This document shows, piece by piece, positions 7,402 through 13,631 of a stretch of 14,047 nt of DNA (within the stretch, counting starts at the first letter, position 1; each line of letters starts with the position of its first letter). Both the position numbers and the translations under genes were made by a program. The DNA lies in contig JABDBT010000069.1 of the NCBI GenBank assembly GCA_013288465.1, forward strand, positions 1 through 14,047. The letters are read 5' to 3'. The notes below the pieces were generated by a model that was not told the DNA's origin, ran no database searches, and saw nothing but the letters and a program-made list of their open reading frames with translations. Source of the stretch: Bacteroidota bacterium. Its GTDB lineage: Bacteria; Bacteroidota; Bacteroidia; Sphingobacteriales; Sphingobacteriaceae.

Positions 7402-7565
7402 GTGCGTGGCGCATGGCGGGTGGTGGGAAGCGCGTAGCGCAAGGCGGGTGGCGTTATTAGATAAAAATAACACAATTGAGCTATGCGCTGCATAGCCAAT
7501 GACTGCACTAAGAAATGGCATTGCCTCCAAAAACCTCCTCACGCCACCCGCCCTGCACCACGCAC
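7402..7565. repeat. 164-nt palindromic intergenic element with 22-bp inverted ends
   Basis: The left end 7402-7423 matches the inverted right end 7544-7565 at 20 of 22 bases (GTGCGTGG.GCA.GGCGGGTGG). A second left copy, GGCGGGTGGCG (7443-7453), is a perfect inverse of 7542-7552. The centre holds a further hairpin, GCTATG-N5-CATAGC (7480-7496). No coding sequence is supported inside it. The 382-base gap 7370-7751 otherwise holds the glycosyltransferase promoter and leader hairpin. Confidence 0.65.
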
Positions 7566-7618
7566 CACCCCACACAACACCTAACAAAAACTTAACACCC
7601 GCTTAATATTCAAGCCCC

Positions 7619-7626
7619 TACTTTTG
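7619..7626 (+). promoter_or_regulatory. Putative -7 promoter element (TACTTTTG) of the glycosyltransferase gene
   Basis: TACTTTTG matches the TAnnTTTG consensus. It would start transcription near 7633, leaving a leader of about 120 bases that contains a strong hairpin. There is no good -33 TTTG at the standard spacing. Confidence 0.4.
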
Positions 7627-7696
7627 CATCATATTATTCTTTGATGTGTTGACCAATCCGTTCTTTTTTCATTGATAATAAGATCAGTTAATAAAC

Positions 7697-7724
7697 AATA
7701 AAGGGAGCGCCAGCTCTCTTTATT
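7697..7724 (+). promoter_or_regulatory. Leader hairpin upstream of the glycosyltransferase gene
   Basis: AATAAAGGGAGC (7697-7708) pairs with GCTCTCTTTATT (7713-7724) over 12 positions with a single G-T wobble and a GCCA tetraloop. It ends 27 bases before the ATG and is followed by CTATTT rather than a full T-run, so it is not a clear terminator. It may stabilise or modulate translation of the mRNA. Confidence 0.45.
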
Positions 7725-7751
7725 CTATTTACCCCCACAACCCCAGCAAAC

Positions 7752-8759
7752 ATGAAAATACTATATGCCATACAAGGAACCGGAAACGGACATTTAAGCC
7801 GCTCAATGGATATTGTGCCGCTGTTGAAAAAAATGGGCAATGTTGATGTGCTGGTAAGCGGCACGCAGGGCGATTTAAAACTACCCTTCAAGGTAAAATA
7901 CCAGTTGCATGGTTTTGGTTTTGTGTTCGGCAAATCGGGTGGGGTCGATCTGTGGAAATCTTTTCTAAAATCGCGTTTCCGTAAATTTATTGGTGAGATA
8001 AATGCGCTGCCGGTTGAGGAGTATGACCTGGTGATCAATGATTTTGAGCCGGTATCGGCATGGGCCTGTTACTTAAAAAACAAACCCTGCATAGGGTTAA
8101 GCCATCAGGCAGCCGTATTGCATGAAAAAGCACCGTTGCCTGCTGATACGGATATGATAGGGAGGCTTATACTTAAACATTACGCGCCTGTAACCGCGCA
8201 ATATGGTTTCCATTTTAAATCATTCGGGCCAAAAATATTTACCCCGGTTATACGGCAGCAGGTGCGCGATCAAAAAATTGAGAACCATGGGCATTACACC
8301 GTTTACCTGCCCGCTTATGATGATAAAAGACTGATTAAACGCCTAACCGAGTTTAAAAATATTGAGTGGGACGTTTTCTCCAAGCACAATAAAAAGATAT
8401 TCCGGTATAAAAATGTATCAATACAGCCTATTAATAATGAAGGGTTTATAAAAAGCATGGCCCAAAGCGCGGGCGTACTTTGCGGCGCCGGTTTTGAAAC
8501 GCCTGCCGAAGCTTTATATATGCAAAAGAAGCTGCTGGTTATACCCATGAAAACCCAGTACGAGCAACAACTCAATGCCGCAGCCCTAAAACAAATGGGC
8601 GTGCCGGTTATTAAAAGCCTTAAAGAAAAGCATTACGAAGTTATACAGGATTGGATCGATAACGGCCAGCCCATCAAGGTAAATTTCCCCGATAATACCC
8701 AGCAGGTGCTGGACCTCGTTTTTAAAGAAGTAGGCGTAGCGGAGTTGGTTTTGGGTTGA
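7752..8759 (+). CDS. GT-B glycosyltransferase (MurG/family 28-like)
   Basis: A 335-residue protein with the two-domain GT-B layout. The N-terminal domain opens MKILYAIQGTGNGHLSRS, whose GTGNGHLSRS loop (9-18) is the acceptor-side glycine motif also seen in MurG and in the Glyco_trans_1_3 group. DLVINDFEP (92-100) is the next conserved strand. The C-terminal domain has CGAGFETPAEAL (244-255), the nucleotide-sugar pyrophosphate loop, followed by LVIPMKTQYEQQLNA (262-276) with the typical Q..N ending. No signal peptide or membrane helix is visible; it probably works at the inner face of the membrane on lipid or glycan acceptors. Donor and acceptor are unknown, and it is too divergent and out of context to be MurG itself. 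It could act with the neighbouring acyltransferase in surface-glycan synthesis, but the two genes are divergently transcribed. Confidence 0.83.
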   Translation: MKILYAIQGTGNGHLSRSMDIVPLLKKMGNVDVLVSGTQGDLKLPFKVKYQLHGFGFVFGKSGGVDLWKSFLKSRFRKFIGEINALPVEEYDLVINDFEPVSAWACYLKNKPCIGLSHQAAVLHEKAPLPADTDMIGRLILKHYAPVTAQYGFHFKSFGPKIFTPVIRQQVRDQKIENHGHYTVYLPAYDDKRLIKRLTEFKNIEWDVFSKHNKKIFRYKNVSIQPINNEGFIKSMAQSAGVLCGAGFETPAEALYMQKKLLVIPMKTQYEQQLNAAALKQMGVPVIKSLKEKHYEVIQDWIDNGQPIKVNFPDNTQQVLDLVFKEVGVAELVLG

Positions 8760-8815
8760 TTGAGTTAGATTAGGTTGATTGGGTGAGTAGTTGGGTATTA
8801 TTTCAACCATTCTCA

Positions 8816-8845
8816 ATCACTCATTCACTAATTCACTCATTCAAC
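8816..8845. repeat. Two-copy 15-base tandem repeat at the GNAT 3' end
   Basis: ATCACTCATTCACTA (8816-8830) is followed at once by ATTCACTCATTCAAC (8831-8845), and both are built of 'attcact' words. The second copy includes the stop codon and last residues of the acetyltransferase, so the gene's end lies inside the repeat. Upstream, GGTTGATTG occurs twice (8754-8762 and 8773-8781). Confidence 0.4.
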
Positions 8846-9349
8846 ATTCTTCTCTAACACCAATAACTCAATATGCCCCCTCGGTATCCCAAACTTTGTT
8901 TCCGCATGGAAGGGTAATACCTCCCCTGTTTTGATATACCCCCGGCGTTCGTACCAGCTGATCAATTCGTGCCGGGATGAAATTACTGTCATGGATATTA
9001 CGGGGCAATGAGTTGCTTTGGCTAATTCTTCTGCCGCCTGCAGCAGTTTACGGCCAATACCTTTTGCCTGTAAATGGGGCAAAACGCTCAGCATACCTAA
9101 ATACAGCTTTTGGGCCTGTACCTGCAGGTAAACGCAGGCTTCTATCTGCCCGTTTTCGTTCGTGTCTTTTAGTATGGTGGTATCCGGGTCGTTAAGGTAC
9201 GCGGCCAGCGTTTCTTCGTCTATACGCATCCCGTCAAGCAGGTGCGCTTCGGTGGCCCAGCCTTTTAACGATTCTTTACCACGGTAGGCGGTATTTACCA
9301 AAACGGCAAGTGCAGCCACATCATTTAATGTTGCTTTGCTAAGCGGCAT
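8837..9349 (-). CDS. GNAT-family N-acetyltransferase
   Basis: A 170-residue GCN5-related acetyltransferase of typical length. Motif A, which binds the acetyl-CoA pyrophosphate, is LSVLPHLQAKGIGRKLL (87-103) with the Q/R-x-x-G-x-G/A core as QAKGIG. Motif B is seen as ELISWYERRGYIKTGE (128-143), the usual 'FYer.GF..tg' strand-helix. The N-terminus (KATLNDVAALAVLVNTAYRG) is the common receptor-side helix. It transfers an acetyl group to an amine on a small molecule or protein; the target is not predictable. The protein is cytosolic. It converges on the glycosyltransferase gene with a 77-base gap. Its stop falls within a short tandem repeat, so its last few residues may vary between strains. Confidence 0.88.
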   Translation of the reverse strand: MPLSKATLNDVAALAVLVNTAYRGKESLKGWATEAHLLDGMRIDEETLAAYLNDPDTTILKDTNENGQIEACVYLQVQAQKLYLGMLSVLPHLQAKGIGRKLLQAAEELAKATHCPVISMTVISSRHELISWYERRGYIKTGEVLPFHAETKFGIPRGHIELLVLEKNVE

Positions 9350-9408
9350 AAATTACAGGACTATAATTAATGTGAGTTATATATGTTTTTTGCTTTGACA
9401 TTTCGTTT

Positions 9409-9559
9409 CGCCTCACTTAAATCCTCTCCAAAGGAGAGGACTTCGATGCATAGCTAAAATCTTTTTAGCCCCTCTCCAAACAAACCTTTTTCGCTTCCCT
9501 TCTCCTTTGGAGAAGGTGGCCGAAGGCCGGATGAGGCAAAGAGGGGTTGGGGTGAGGCG
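9409..9559. repeat. 151-nt composite intergenic repeat with 8-bp terminal inverted repeats
   Basis: CGCCTCAC (9409-9416) is repeated inverted as GTGAGGCG (9552-9559). Between them are two 8-bp hairpins, TCCTCTCC-AAA-GGAGAGGA (9422-9440) and CCTTCTCC-TTT-GGAGAAGG (9498-9516), and a smaller one, GGCC-GAA-GGCC (9518-9528). This is the 'ctctcctttggagagggttggggtgagg' style of repeat I recall from Sphingobacteriaceae intergenic DNA. It sits between two same-strand genes and holds no supported coding sequence. Confidence 0.6.
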
Positions 9560-9578
9560 AATACGGCGCTCACCTTAA

Positions 9579-9908
9579 TTATCTGAAATCTTCCCTTATC
9601 GGGTTAAAAATATCAACCAGTTTACAATCGGTAATGGCCCGGCCGCCATGCCAAACGTTTGAAGGGATAACCGCGAAAGTATTGGCATCCAGTATCTGCG
9701 GAACGCCGTCAACAGTCAGTTCAAACTGCCCTTCTATACAAAAAGCGCACTGGTGGTGCGGGTGCTGGTGAATGGGCGATACGGCCCCGGCCTTAACCTC
9801 AATAAAGTTAATGGTGTTGGTATCCGTATGTATAATTTTTGAAAAATAACCGGGAGTCATCTCCTTGGTTTTTATGTCTGTAAATTGGCGAAAGATATTG
9901 GTATCCAT
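9579..9908 (-). CDS. Single-domain cupin protein
   Basis: A 109-residue cupin_2-type beta-barrel. Motif 1 appears as SPIHQHPHHQCAFCIEGQFE (44-63) with metal-ligand candidates H47, H49 and Q53, where Glu is more usual. Motif 2 appears as NTFAVIPSNVWHG (76-88) with H87. The tail DIFNPIREDF is a frequent ending of small cupins related to pectin-degradation or sugar-linked proteins such as KdgF. The barrel is complete, so it probably binds a divalent metal and either performs a small isomerase/dioxygenase reaction or acts as a sensor; no substrate can be assigned. It starts 38 bases after the end of the DUF2027-Smr gene on the same strand, so the two may be co-transcribed. A weak own promoter (TACCTTTA, 9926-9933) is also possible. 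Confidence 0.85.
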   Translation of the reverse strand: MDTNIFRQFTDIKTKEMTPGYFSKIIHTDTNTINFIEVKAGAVSPIHQHPHHQCAFCIEGQFELTVDGVPQILDANTFAVIPSNVWHGGRAITDCKLVDIFNPIREDFR

Positions 9909-9946
9909 AATGATCGTTTATTTTGTAAAGGTATAATTGTGACAGC

Positions 9947-10894
9947 TTATTTTAAAATAACCTTAGTAGCCCCATACCCAAATTTCTCTTTCCGGGCATC
10001 CATAAAGGTTTGTATTTTATTGTTTTTGCTCAATTGCTTATGCAGTTCGTGCTTCAAAACACCGTTACCTGCCCCATGTATAAAAGTAACATCGGGCAGT
10101 TTATGTACAATGGCTGCATCCAAAGTTTTATTAAAAGTATCTAACTGTATCTTCAATATCTCGGCACCATTTAAAAATTGATGATCGTCCCGCAATTTTT
10201 CAATATGCAGGTCGATCTCCTGTACGGGCCTTTCGGCTTTTGTTTTTTCTTCAGCCCCGCTAAAAAAACTTTCTTTTAATTGCTGCGCGTCAATAACCAG
10301 TTCGGGTTCGTCCAACTGTATTAACCAGCCGGGCTGATTTAACAGTGGTAATTGCTTTTTGGTGCCCGAAAAATCTTTGGCTTTAAACTTTTCAACAACG
10401 GTTAAAGGCAATGGCTGCTCTATGTTTTGTGTGGTGTAAAACAATACATTAAAGGTAAACTTTGGCCATAACTGCAATTCGGCCAACTGCGCCGAATAAA
10501 TTTTCATGGTTGATTTTGGCGCTATAATGCCCGCATATTCACCTTTAAAAGTTTGCTGCTTTTCGGTTGCTAATGACATCATTAACTGGTACGAGGTATC
10601 ATTGATCAAATGAAAATGCACTACCGAGTTAGCCTTAGGGTCGCTCACTACACCTATATAAACACCTTTGGATTTAAATTCGGTTAGTGGTATTACAGGC
10701 TGTTCATTTGCCTCATTTTTTACAGTACCGGGTGCCTGGTAACCATGTACAGTGGTTACTTTACTGGCCAATACGGGTATTTCAAATTCATCCTCGCCGG
10801 TTACGCCAATCATTTCCTCATCAAAAATGCGGGTAACAAACCCTTCCATTTTTTCGTCAACAAACCGTACAAAATCACCTAACTTATATTTCAT
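9947..10894 (-). CDS. DUF2027-Smr domain protein (MutS2-like C-terminal domain)
   Basis: A 315-residue cytosolic protein. I use the ATG at 10894 (MKYKLGDFVRFVDEK); a longer frame would need a TTG start. The N-terminal part has an SH3/KOW-like barrel (about 1-55), then a DUF2027-type beta-rich region (about 70-185) with SVVHFHLINDTSYQL near 90-104. A short charged linker leads to a C-terminal Smr domain (about 225-315). Smr hallmarks are EIDLHIEKL (226-234, the D-x-H motif), HGAGNGVLKHELH (273-285) and the last strand GYGATKVIL (306-314). Smr domains are nicking endonucleases related to the MutS2 C-terminus, acting on branched DNA or on RNA, including stalled ribosomes. The DUF2027-Smr fusion is, as I recall, a widespread Bacteroidota architecture of unknown function. 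Confidence 0.88.
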   Translation of the reverse strand: MKYKLGDFVRFVDEKMEGFVTRIFDEEMIGVTGEDEFEIPVLASKVTTVHGYQAPGTVKNEANEQPVIPLTEFKSKGVYIGVVSDPKANSVVHFHLINDTSYQLMMSLATEKQQTFKGEYAGIIAPKSTMKIYSAQLAELQLWPKFTFNVLFYTTQNIEQPLPLTVVEKFKAKDFSGTKKQLPLLNQPGWLIQLDEPELVIDAQQLKESFFSGAEEKTKAERPVQEIDLHIEKLRDDHQFLNGAEILKIQLDTFNKTLDAAIVHKLPDVTFIHGAGNGVLKHELHKQLSKNNKIQTFMDARKEKFGYGATKVILK

Positions 10895-11057
10895 ATATGC
10901 GTTTACCAATATTAAAGGGACGAAGTTATCCTATATTTAGTACTCAACCTAAATTAAAGCATGTAATTTACTAAAGGGCCGATATTTACAAATGAGTGTT
11001 GGGAATATCCATCATTAAATGGATAATATGGAGGGCGAAGAATTACAAAAACCGTAT

Positions 11058-11091
11058 AAAAAATAAAAGCCATCCGATAAATCGGACGGCT
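11058..11091 (-). terminator. Minus-strand intrinsic terminator candidate
   Basis: On the minus strand, AGCCGTCCGA-TTTA-TCGGATGGCT (11091-11068) forms a 10-bp stem with one mismatch and is followed by TTTATTTTTT. It lies about 150 bases downstream of the YtxH-like gene and upstream of the DUF2027-Smr gene, and would separate the two transcripts. The rest of 10895-11241 holds no gene I can support. Confidence 0.65.
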
Positions 11092-11184
11092 AATTATTGC
11101 TATTTAATACCCCTATTAAAATAACCTGCTGTAAATATAATACAATATTTTGCTGGTAAACAAACCAACAAAACACTTATTATT

Positions 11185-11212
11185 AAAAACATACTTATAA
11201 GTATGTTTTTTT
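11185..11212. terminator. Perfect 26-bp palindrome with flanking A/T runs
   Basis: The 26 bases 11185-11210 form a perfect palindrome centred on CTTATAAG, with A5 on the left and T7 on the right. Read on the minus strand it is a hairpin followed by TTTTT, 30 bases after the YtxH-like stop codon, so it is a plausible first terminator of that gene. The stem is AT-rich and hence weaker than the one at 11068-11091. Confidence 0.5.
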
Positions 11213-11241
11213 GGCTATTTGTAACAAGAAAATTATACAGA

Positions 11242-11556
11242 TTAGATGGAATTACTTAATTCTTTAGCTGTAGCCTTCACTTTTGAGTGCGCTTCGCTGA
11301 TGATATGATCTTTGGCATCTTCGGCCTCGTTGTAAATTTTTGACCGCACCCTGTCTATGGTGCTGCTGCCATATTCTTTCAAATCGCCAACAGCCGATTG
11401 CATCCTGTTTTTGGCAGAAGCTACCAGGTCATTTACATAATCGGCAATATCACTTCTAAGCCCTTCGCCTTTTTCAGGAGCCAGTAATAATCCTAATACT
11501 GCGCCCGCTGCGGCACCTGCTAAAAGTGCGGCTATAATTTTTGTTTGATCTTTCAT
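11242..11556 (-). CDS. YtxH-domain protein (small membrane-anchored stress-type protein)
   Basis: A 104-residue protein, read from the ATG at 11556 rather than a TTG nine codons upstream. It has a single N-terminal membrane segment with small residues (IIAALLAGAAAGAVLGLLLAP, 7-27) followed by the family-typical PEKGEGLRSDIADYV. A long charged amphipathic helix (about 35-104, rich in K, E, D and A) is likely coiled-coil or apolipoprotein-like. This matches YtxH/GvpP-like proteins, often induced by general stress in other bacteria, whose molecular role is unknown. The soluble helix probably faces the cytoplasm. It appears monocistronic, flanked by terminators on both sides, with no clear TAnnTTTG promoter. 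Confidence 0.85.
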   Translation of the reverse strand: MKDQTKIIAALLAGAAAGAVLGLLLAPEKGEGLRSDIADYVNDLVASAKNRMQSAVGDLKEYGSSTIDRVRSKIYNEAEDAKDHIISEAHSKVKATAKELSNSI

Positions 11557-11634
11557 GGTGTCTATTTTTATGTATGTACGCAATACAACACAACAACAAT
11601 GCCAGCCTTAACCCAAAAGTTAAACTTTTTGCTC

Positions 11635-11665
11635 AAAAAAAAAGCGTCCCGAAAATTCGGGACGC
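11635..11665 (-). terminator. Strong intrinsic terminator of the cold-shock gene
   Basis: On the minus strand, a perfect 9-bp GC-rich stem (GCGTCCCGA / TCGGGACGC, 11665-11644) with a 4-base loop is followed by nine consecutive Ts (11643-11635). It lies 28 bases after the cold-shock gene stop codon. It is the clearest terminator in the window. Confidence 0.88.
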
Positions 11666-11693
11666 CTTACACGTTTAATGACTTATATTATAA

Positions 11694-11888
<195 letters not shown>

Positions 11889-11907
11889 TATCTTAATTAT
11901 TAAAGTG

Positions 11908-11915
11908 CAAAGGTA
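11908..11915 (-). promoter_or_regulatory. -7 promoter element (TACCTTTG) of the cold-shock gene
   Basis: On the minus strand, TACCTTTG matches the Bacteroidota TAnnTTTG consensus and lies 20 bases before the ATG. The predicted leader is therefore only about 10-15 bases. A -33 TTTG is not at standard spacing; TTCTGG 16 bases upstream is the nearest. Confidence 0.5.
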
Positions 11916-12037
11916 CACATAATTATCTTACCAGAAGCTATTTATTAATTAATGACTCAATGATGAGTTATCAGTTTTGAGTAATAAGTTTTAAAATTGG
12001 TCAAAAATTCATGGCTTAACATAATGTACACTCACAA

Positions 12038-13171
12038 CTACGCCACAATAGACAAATGATCATAAATTGTGTTTTCCGAATCTTTAACTATGCCGCGTAT
12101 CTTTTCGTCCAGTTCATTAATGCTTAGCTCTATCATATCAAAATAGTCAAATTTGCTATCCTCCATTTTTATAAGCGATATAATGCCCAGCAACGAAGCA
12201 ACCGGGCGGCGCAATTCATGCGATTGAATGATGGCAATGCGGGTTAAAGCCGCGTTTTGTATATTGATCTGGTCTTCCTGCAGCTTGCGTTCGGTAATAT
12301 CGGTTGAGTTAAGCGCCACGCCTATTATCTTTTTAGCGCTGTTCCTGATAGGTAATAGCTGAAGTTCTTTCCATCGCGCCTGTTTTGTACCCGGCCGCAT
12401 TAACCAGTCAAACGCTATCGTTTTTCCGCCAAAAGCCAAATTGAAATACTTGGTTAAACCGGTCACCACTTCCGGGTCGGCATATTCCATGATAGATGTT
12501 CCTTTAACAATTTTTTTGCGGTGTGCGTTACGTACAAAATCAGATGCCGCTTTATTAAATGCTACTACTTTTAATTGTTTATCAACCAATATATGAGTGT
12601 CTTTTGAGCTGTTAAACATGGCATTTAACTTGATCTCCGACTCTTCTATCAACACCTTTTGCTTATTGGTTTCGTTATGCTGCTGTTGCAGGGTATTTAA
12701 ACTCCAGTTCAGCTCCATCAGGTTCATCACCTGTTTCGATAATACTTTTAAACTATCCTGCTGATGATCGTCAATAGTGCACGGTTTAAAATCAAGTACA
12801 CATAAACTGCCTATGGCATGGCCATCTTTAGTTGTCAATGTAGCCCCGGCATAAAACCTTACATAAGGTGCGCCGGTTACTAAAGGGTTATTTTTAAAAC
12901 GCTCATCGGCCAGGGTATCATTCACAATCATCAGGCCGGCCTGTTTTATAGTATAGCTACAAAAAGCCAGCTCACGGTCAGTACAGTCAATATCAACCCC
13001 GCGGCTAATTTTAAACCATTGAGTATCGTCGTCAACCAGGGTGATCAGCGCAACAGGTGCATCGCAAATACGCGCAACCAGGTCAACAATCGAATTCAGA
13101 TCCTTATTAATACCGGCATCAAGCTTTTTAAACCTGCTTACTGCGTTAAGCCTATATTGATCAGGGGTCAT
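12038..13171 (-). CDS. GAF-PAS sensor protein with a histidine-kinase-like helix but no ATPase domain
   Basis: A 377-residue cytosolic sensor. The N-terminal GAF domain (about 15-155) has ICDAPVALITLVDDDTQWFK, then CSYTI (71-75) and GSLCVLD (121-127), typical of Bacteroidota GAF sensors. A short coiled-coil (about 157-182) leads to a PAS domain (about 180-297) ending in the standard GVALNSTDITERK. Next is a dimerisation-type helix with an H-box, IIQSHELRRPVASLLGII (314-331), H318 being the expected phospho-acceptor. The protein ends about 45 residues later, at ELDEKIRGIVKDSENTIYDHL. The ATP-binding HATPase_c domain (N, G1, G2 boxes) is absent, and no remnant follows the stop codon. It may be phosphorylated by another kinase or pass signals by dimerisation. 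Short proteins of this design recur in Sphingobacteriaceae, as far as I recall. No response regulator lies adjacent. Confidence 0.85.
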   Translation of the reverse strand: MTPDQYRLNAVSRFKKLDAGINKDLNSIVDLVARICDAPVALITLVDDDTQWFKISRGVDIDCTDRELAFCSYTIKQAGLMIVNDTLADERFKNNPLVTGAPYVRFYAGATLTTKDGHAIGSLCVLDFKPCTIDDHQQDSLKVLSKQVMNLMELNWSLNTLQQQHNETNKQKVLIEESEIKLNAMFNSSKDTHILVDKQLKVVAFNKAASDFVRNAHRKKIVKGTSIMEYADPEVVTGLTKYFNLAFGGKTIAFDWLMRPGTKQARWKELQLLPIRNSAKKIIGVALNSTDITERKLQEDQINIQNAALTRIAIIQSHELRRPVASLLGIISLIKMEDSKFDYFDMIELSINELDEKIRGIVKDSENTIYDHLSIVA

Positions 13172-13200
13172 TGCTTATAAAATATAGATAGGTAGTTGTG

Positions 13201-13234
13201 AATTATGTGGTTAACTGAATTATGTGGTTAACTG
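13201..13234. repeat. Perfect 17-bp tandem duplication upstream of the sensor gene
   Basis: AATTATGTGGTTAACTG occurs twice in a row without mismatch (13201-13217 and 13218-13234), starting 29 bases upstream of the sensor ATG. Each unit contains the palindrome GTTAAC. It lies where the sensor's promoter or operator should be, so copy number could change spacing or regulator binding. Confidence 0.75.
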
Positions 13235-13386
13235 TTTAAAGTAAAAACAGCATTATTATCTTTTTACGATAGATTTTATTTTATGGTTTTAAAAATATCA
13301 TTAATTAGTTATAATACCCGGTAACTTTTGTAATACAATTATTATTAGTTATAGGCCTATATTCATAGAATTCAATATAAGTTTTA

Positions 13387-13421
13387 TTAAGCTATAGGGG
13401 GACCGCTTAATCATTTTAAGC
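13387..13421. repeat. Alternating TTAAGC/GCTTAA segments
   Basis: TTAAGC (13387-13392), GCTTAA (13405-13410) and TTAAGC (13416-13421) can form two alternative 6-bp hairpins. They lie just upstream of the stem-loop array at 13443. The flanking stretch 13235-13386 is AT-rich, with a repeated word ATTAGTTATA and no supported gene. Confidence 0.35.
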
Positions 13422-13442
13422 AACGTATTAGTTTTTGCAAAA

Positions 13443-13520
13443 ATGCCTTTTAGCAGGTGCTAAAAGAGCTCAATACTAAAAGGCATCACCCTCATTCATC
13501 AATTTATCACCTTTTAGTAT
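13443..13520. repeat. Four-segment array of competing stem-loops
   Basis: Four related segments alternate: 1, ATGCCTTTTAG (13443-13453, continuing to CA); 2, TGCTAAAAG (13458-13466); 3, ATACTAAAAGGCAT (13473-13486); 4, CCTTTTAGTAT (13510-13520). Segments 1:2 pair over 8-9 bp, 1:3 over 11 bp and 3:4 over 11 bp, all perfectly, so 1:2 plus 3:4 excludes 1:3. This resembles attenuator or switch architecture but could be a nested repeat element. The array lies upstream of the HAD gene, and the predicted -7 box of that gene is further downstream, so it may not be in its transcript. Confidence 0.6.
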
Positions 13521-13602
13521 AACTAACACTAACCAAAATATACAACTTAATATACGGCAATTATTAGTTGACGGTTTTATGCGGATTTTATAAAGTAAAC
13601 TT

Positions 13603-13610
13603 TAGTTTTG
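13603..13610 (+). promoter_or_regulatory. -7 promoter element (TAGTTTTG) of the HAD gene
   Basis: TAGTTTTG matches TAnnTTTG and lies 22 bases before the ATG, predicting a leader of about 15 bases. The -33 region (TTTTATG near 13575) is only a loose match. Confidence 0.5.
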
Positions 13611-13631
13611 CGCCAAATACAATTTATAGTG

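Noticed and set aside
7396..7587. 63-codon minus-strand open frame rich in Gly, Ala and Trp
   Set aside because: It is produced by the GC-rich palindromic repeat at 7402-7565, with no recognisable protein features.
8816..8845. CRISPR-like short repeats
   Set aside because: Only two adjacent imperfect 15-mers with no spacers; a simple tandem duplication.
10895..10909. Longer TTG-initiated start for the DUF2027-Smr protein
   Set aside because: The ATG five codons later begins directly at the conserved KLGDFVRF strand; the extension adds nothing conserved.
11919..12037. Possible frameshifted remainder of a HATPase domain after the sensor stop
   Set aside because: The 119 bases hold no N-box or G-box coding in any frame and the next gene is the cold-shock protein, so there is no remnant to join.
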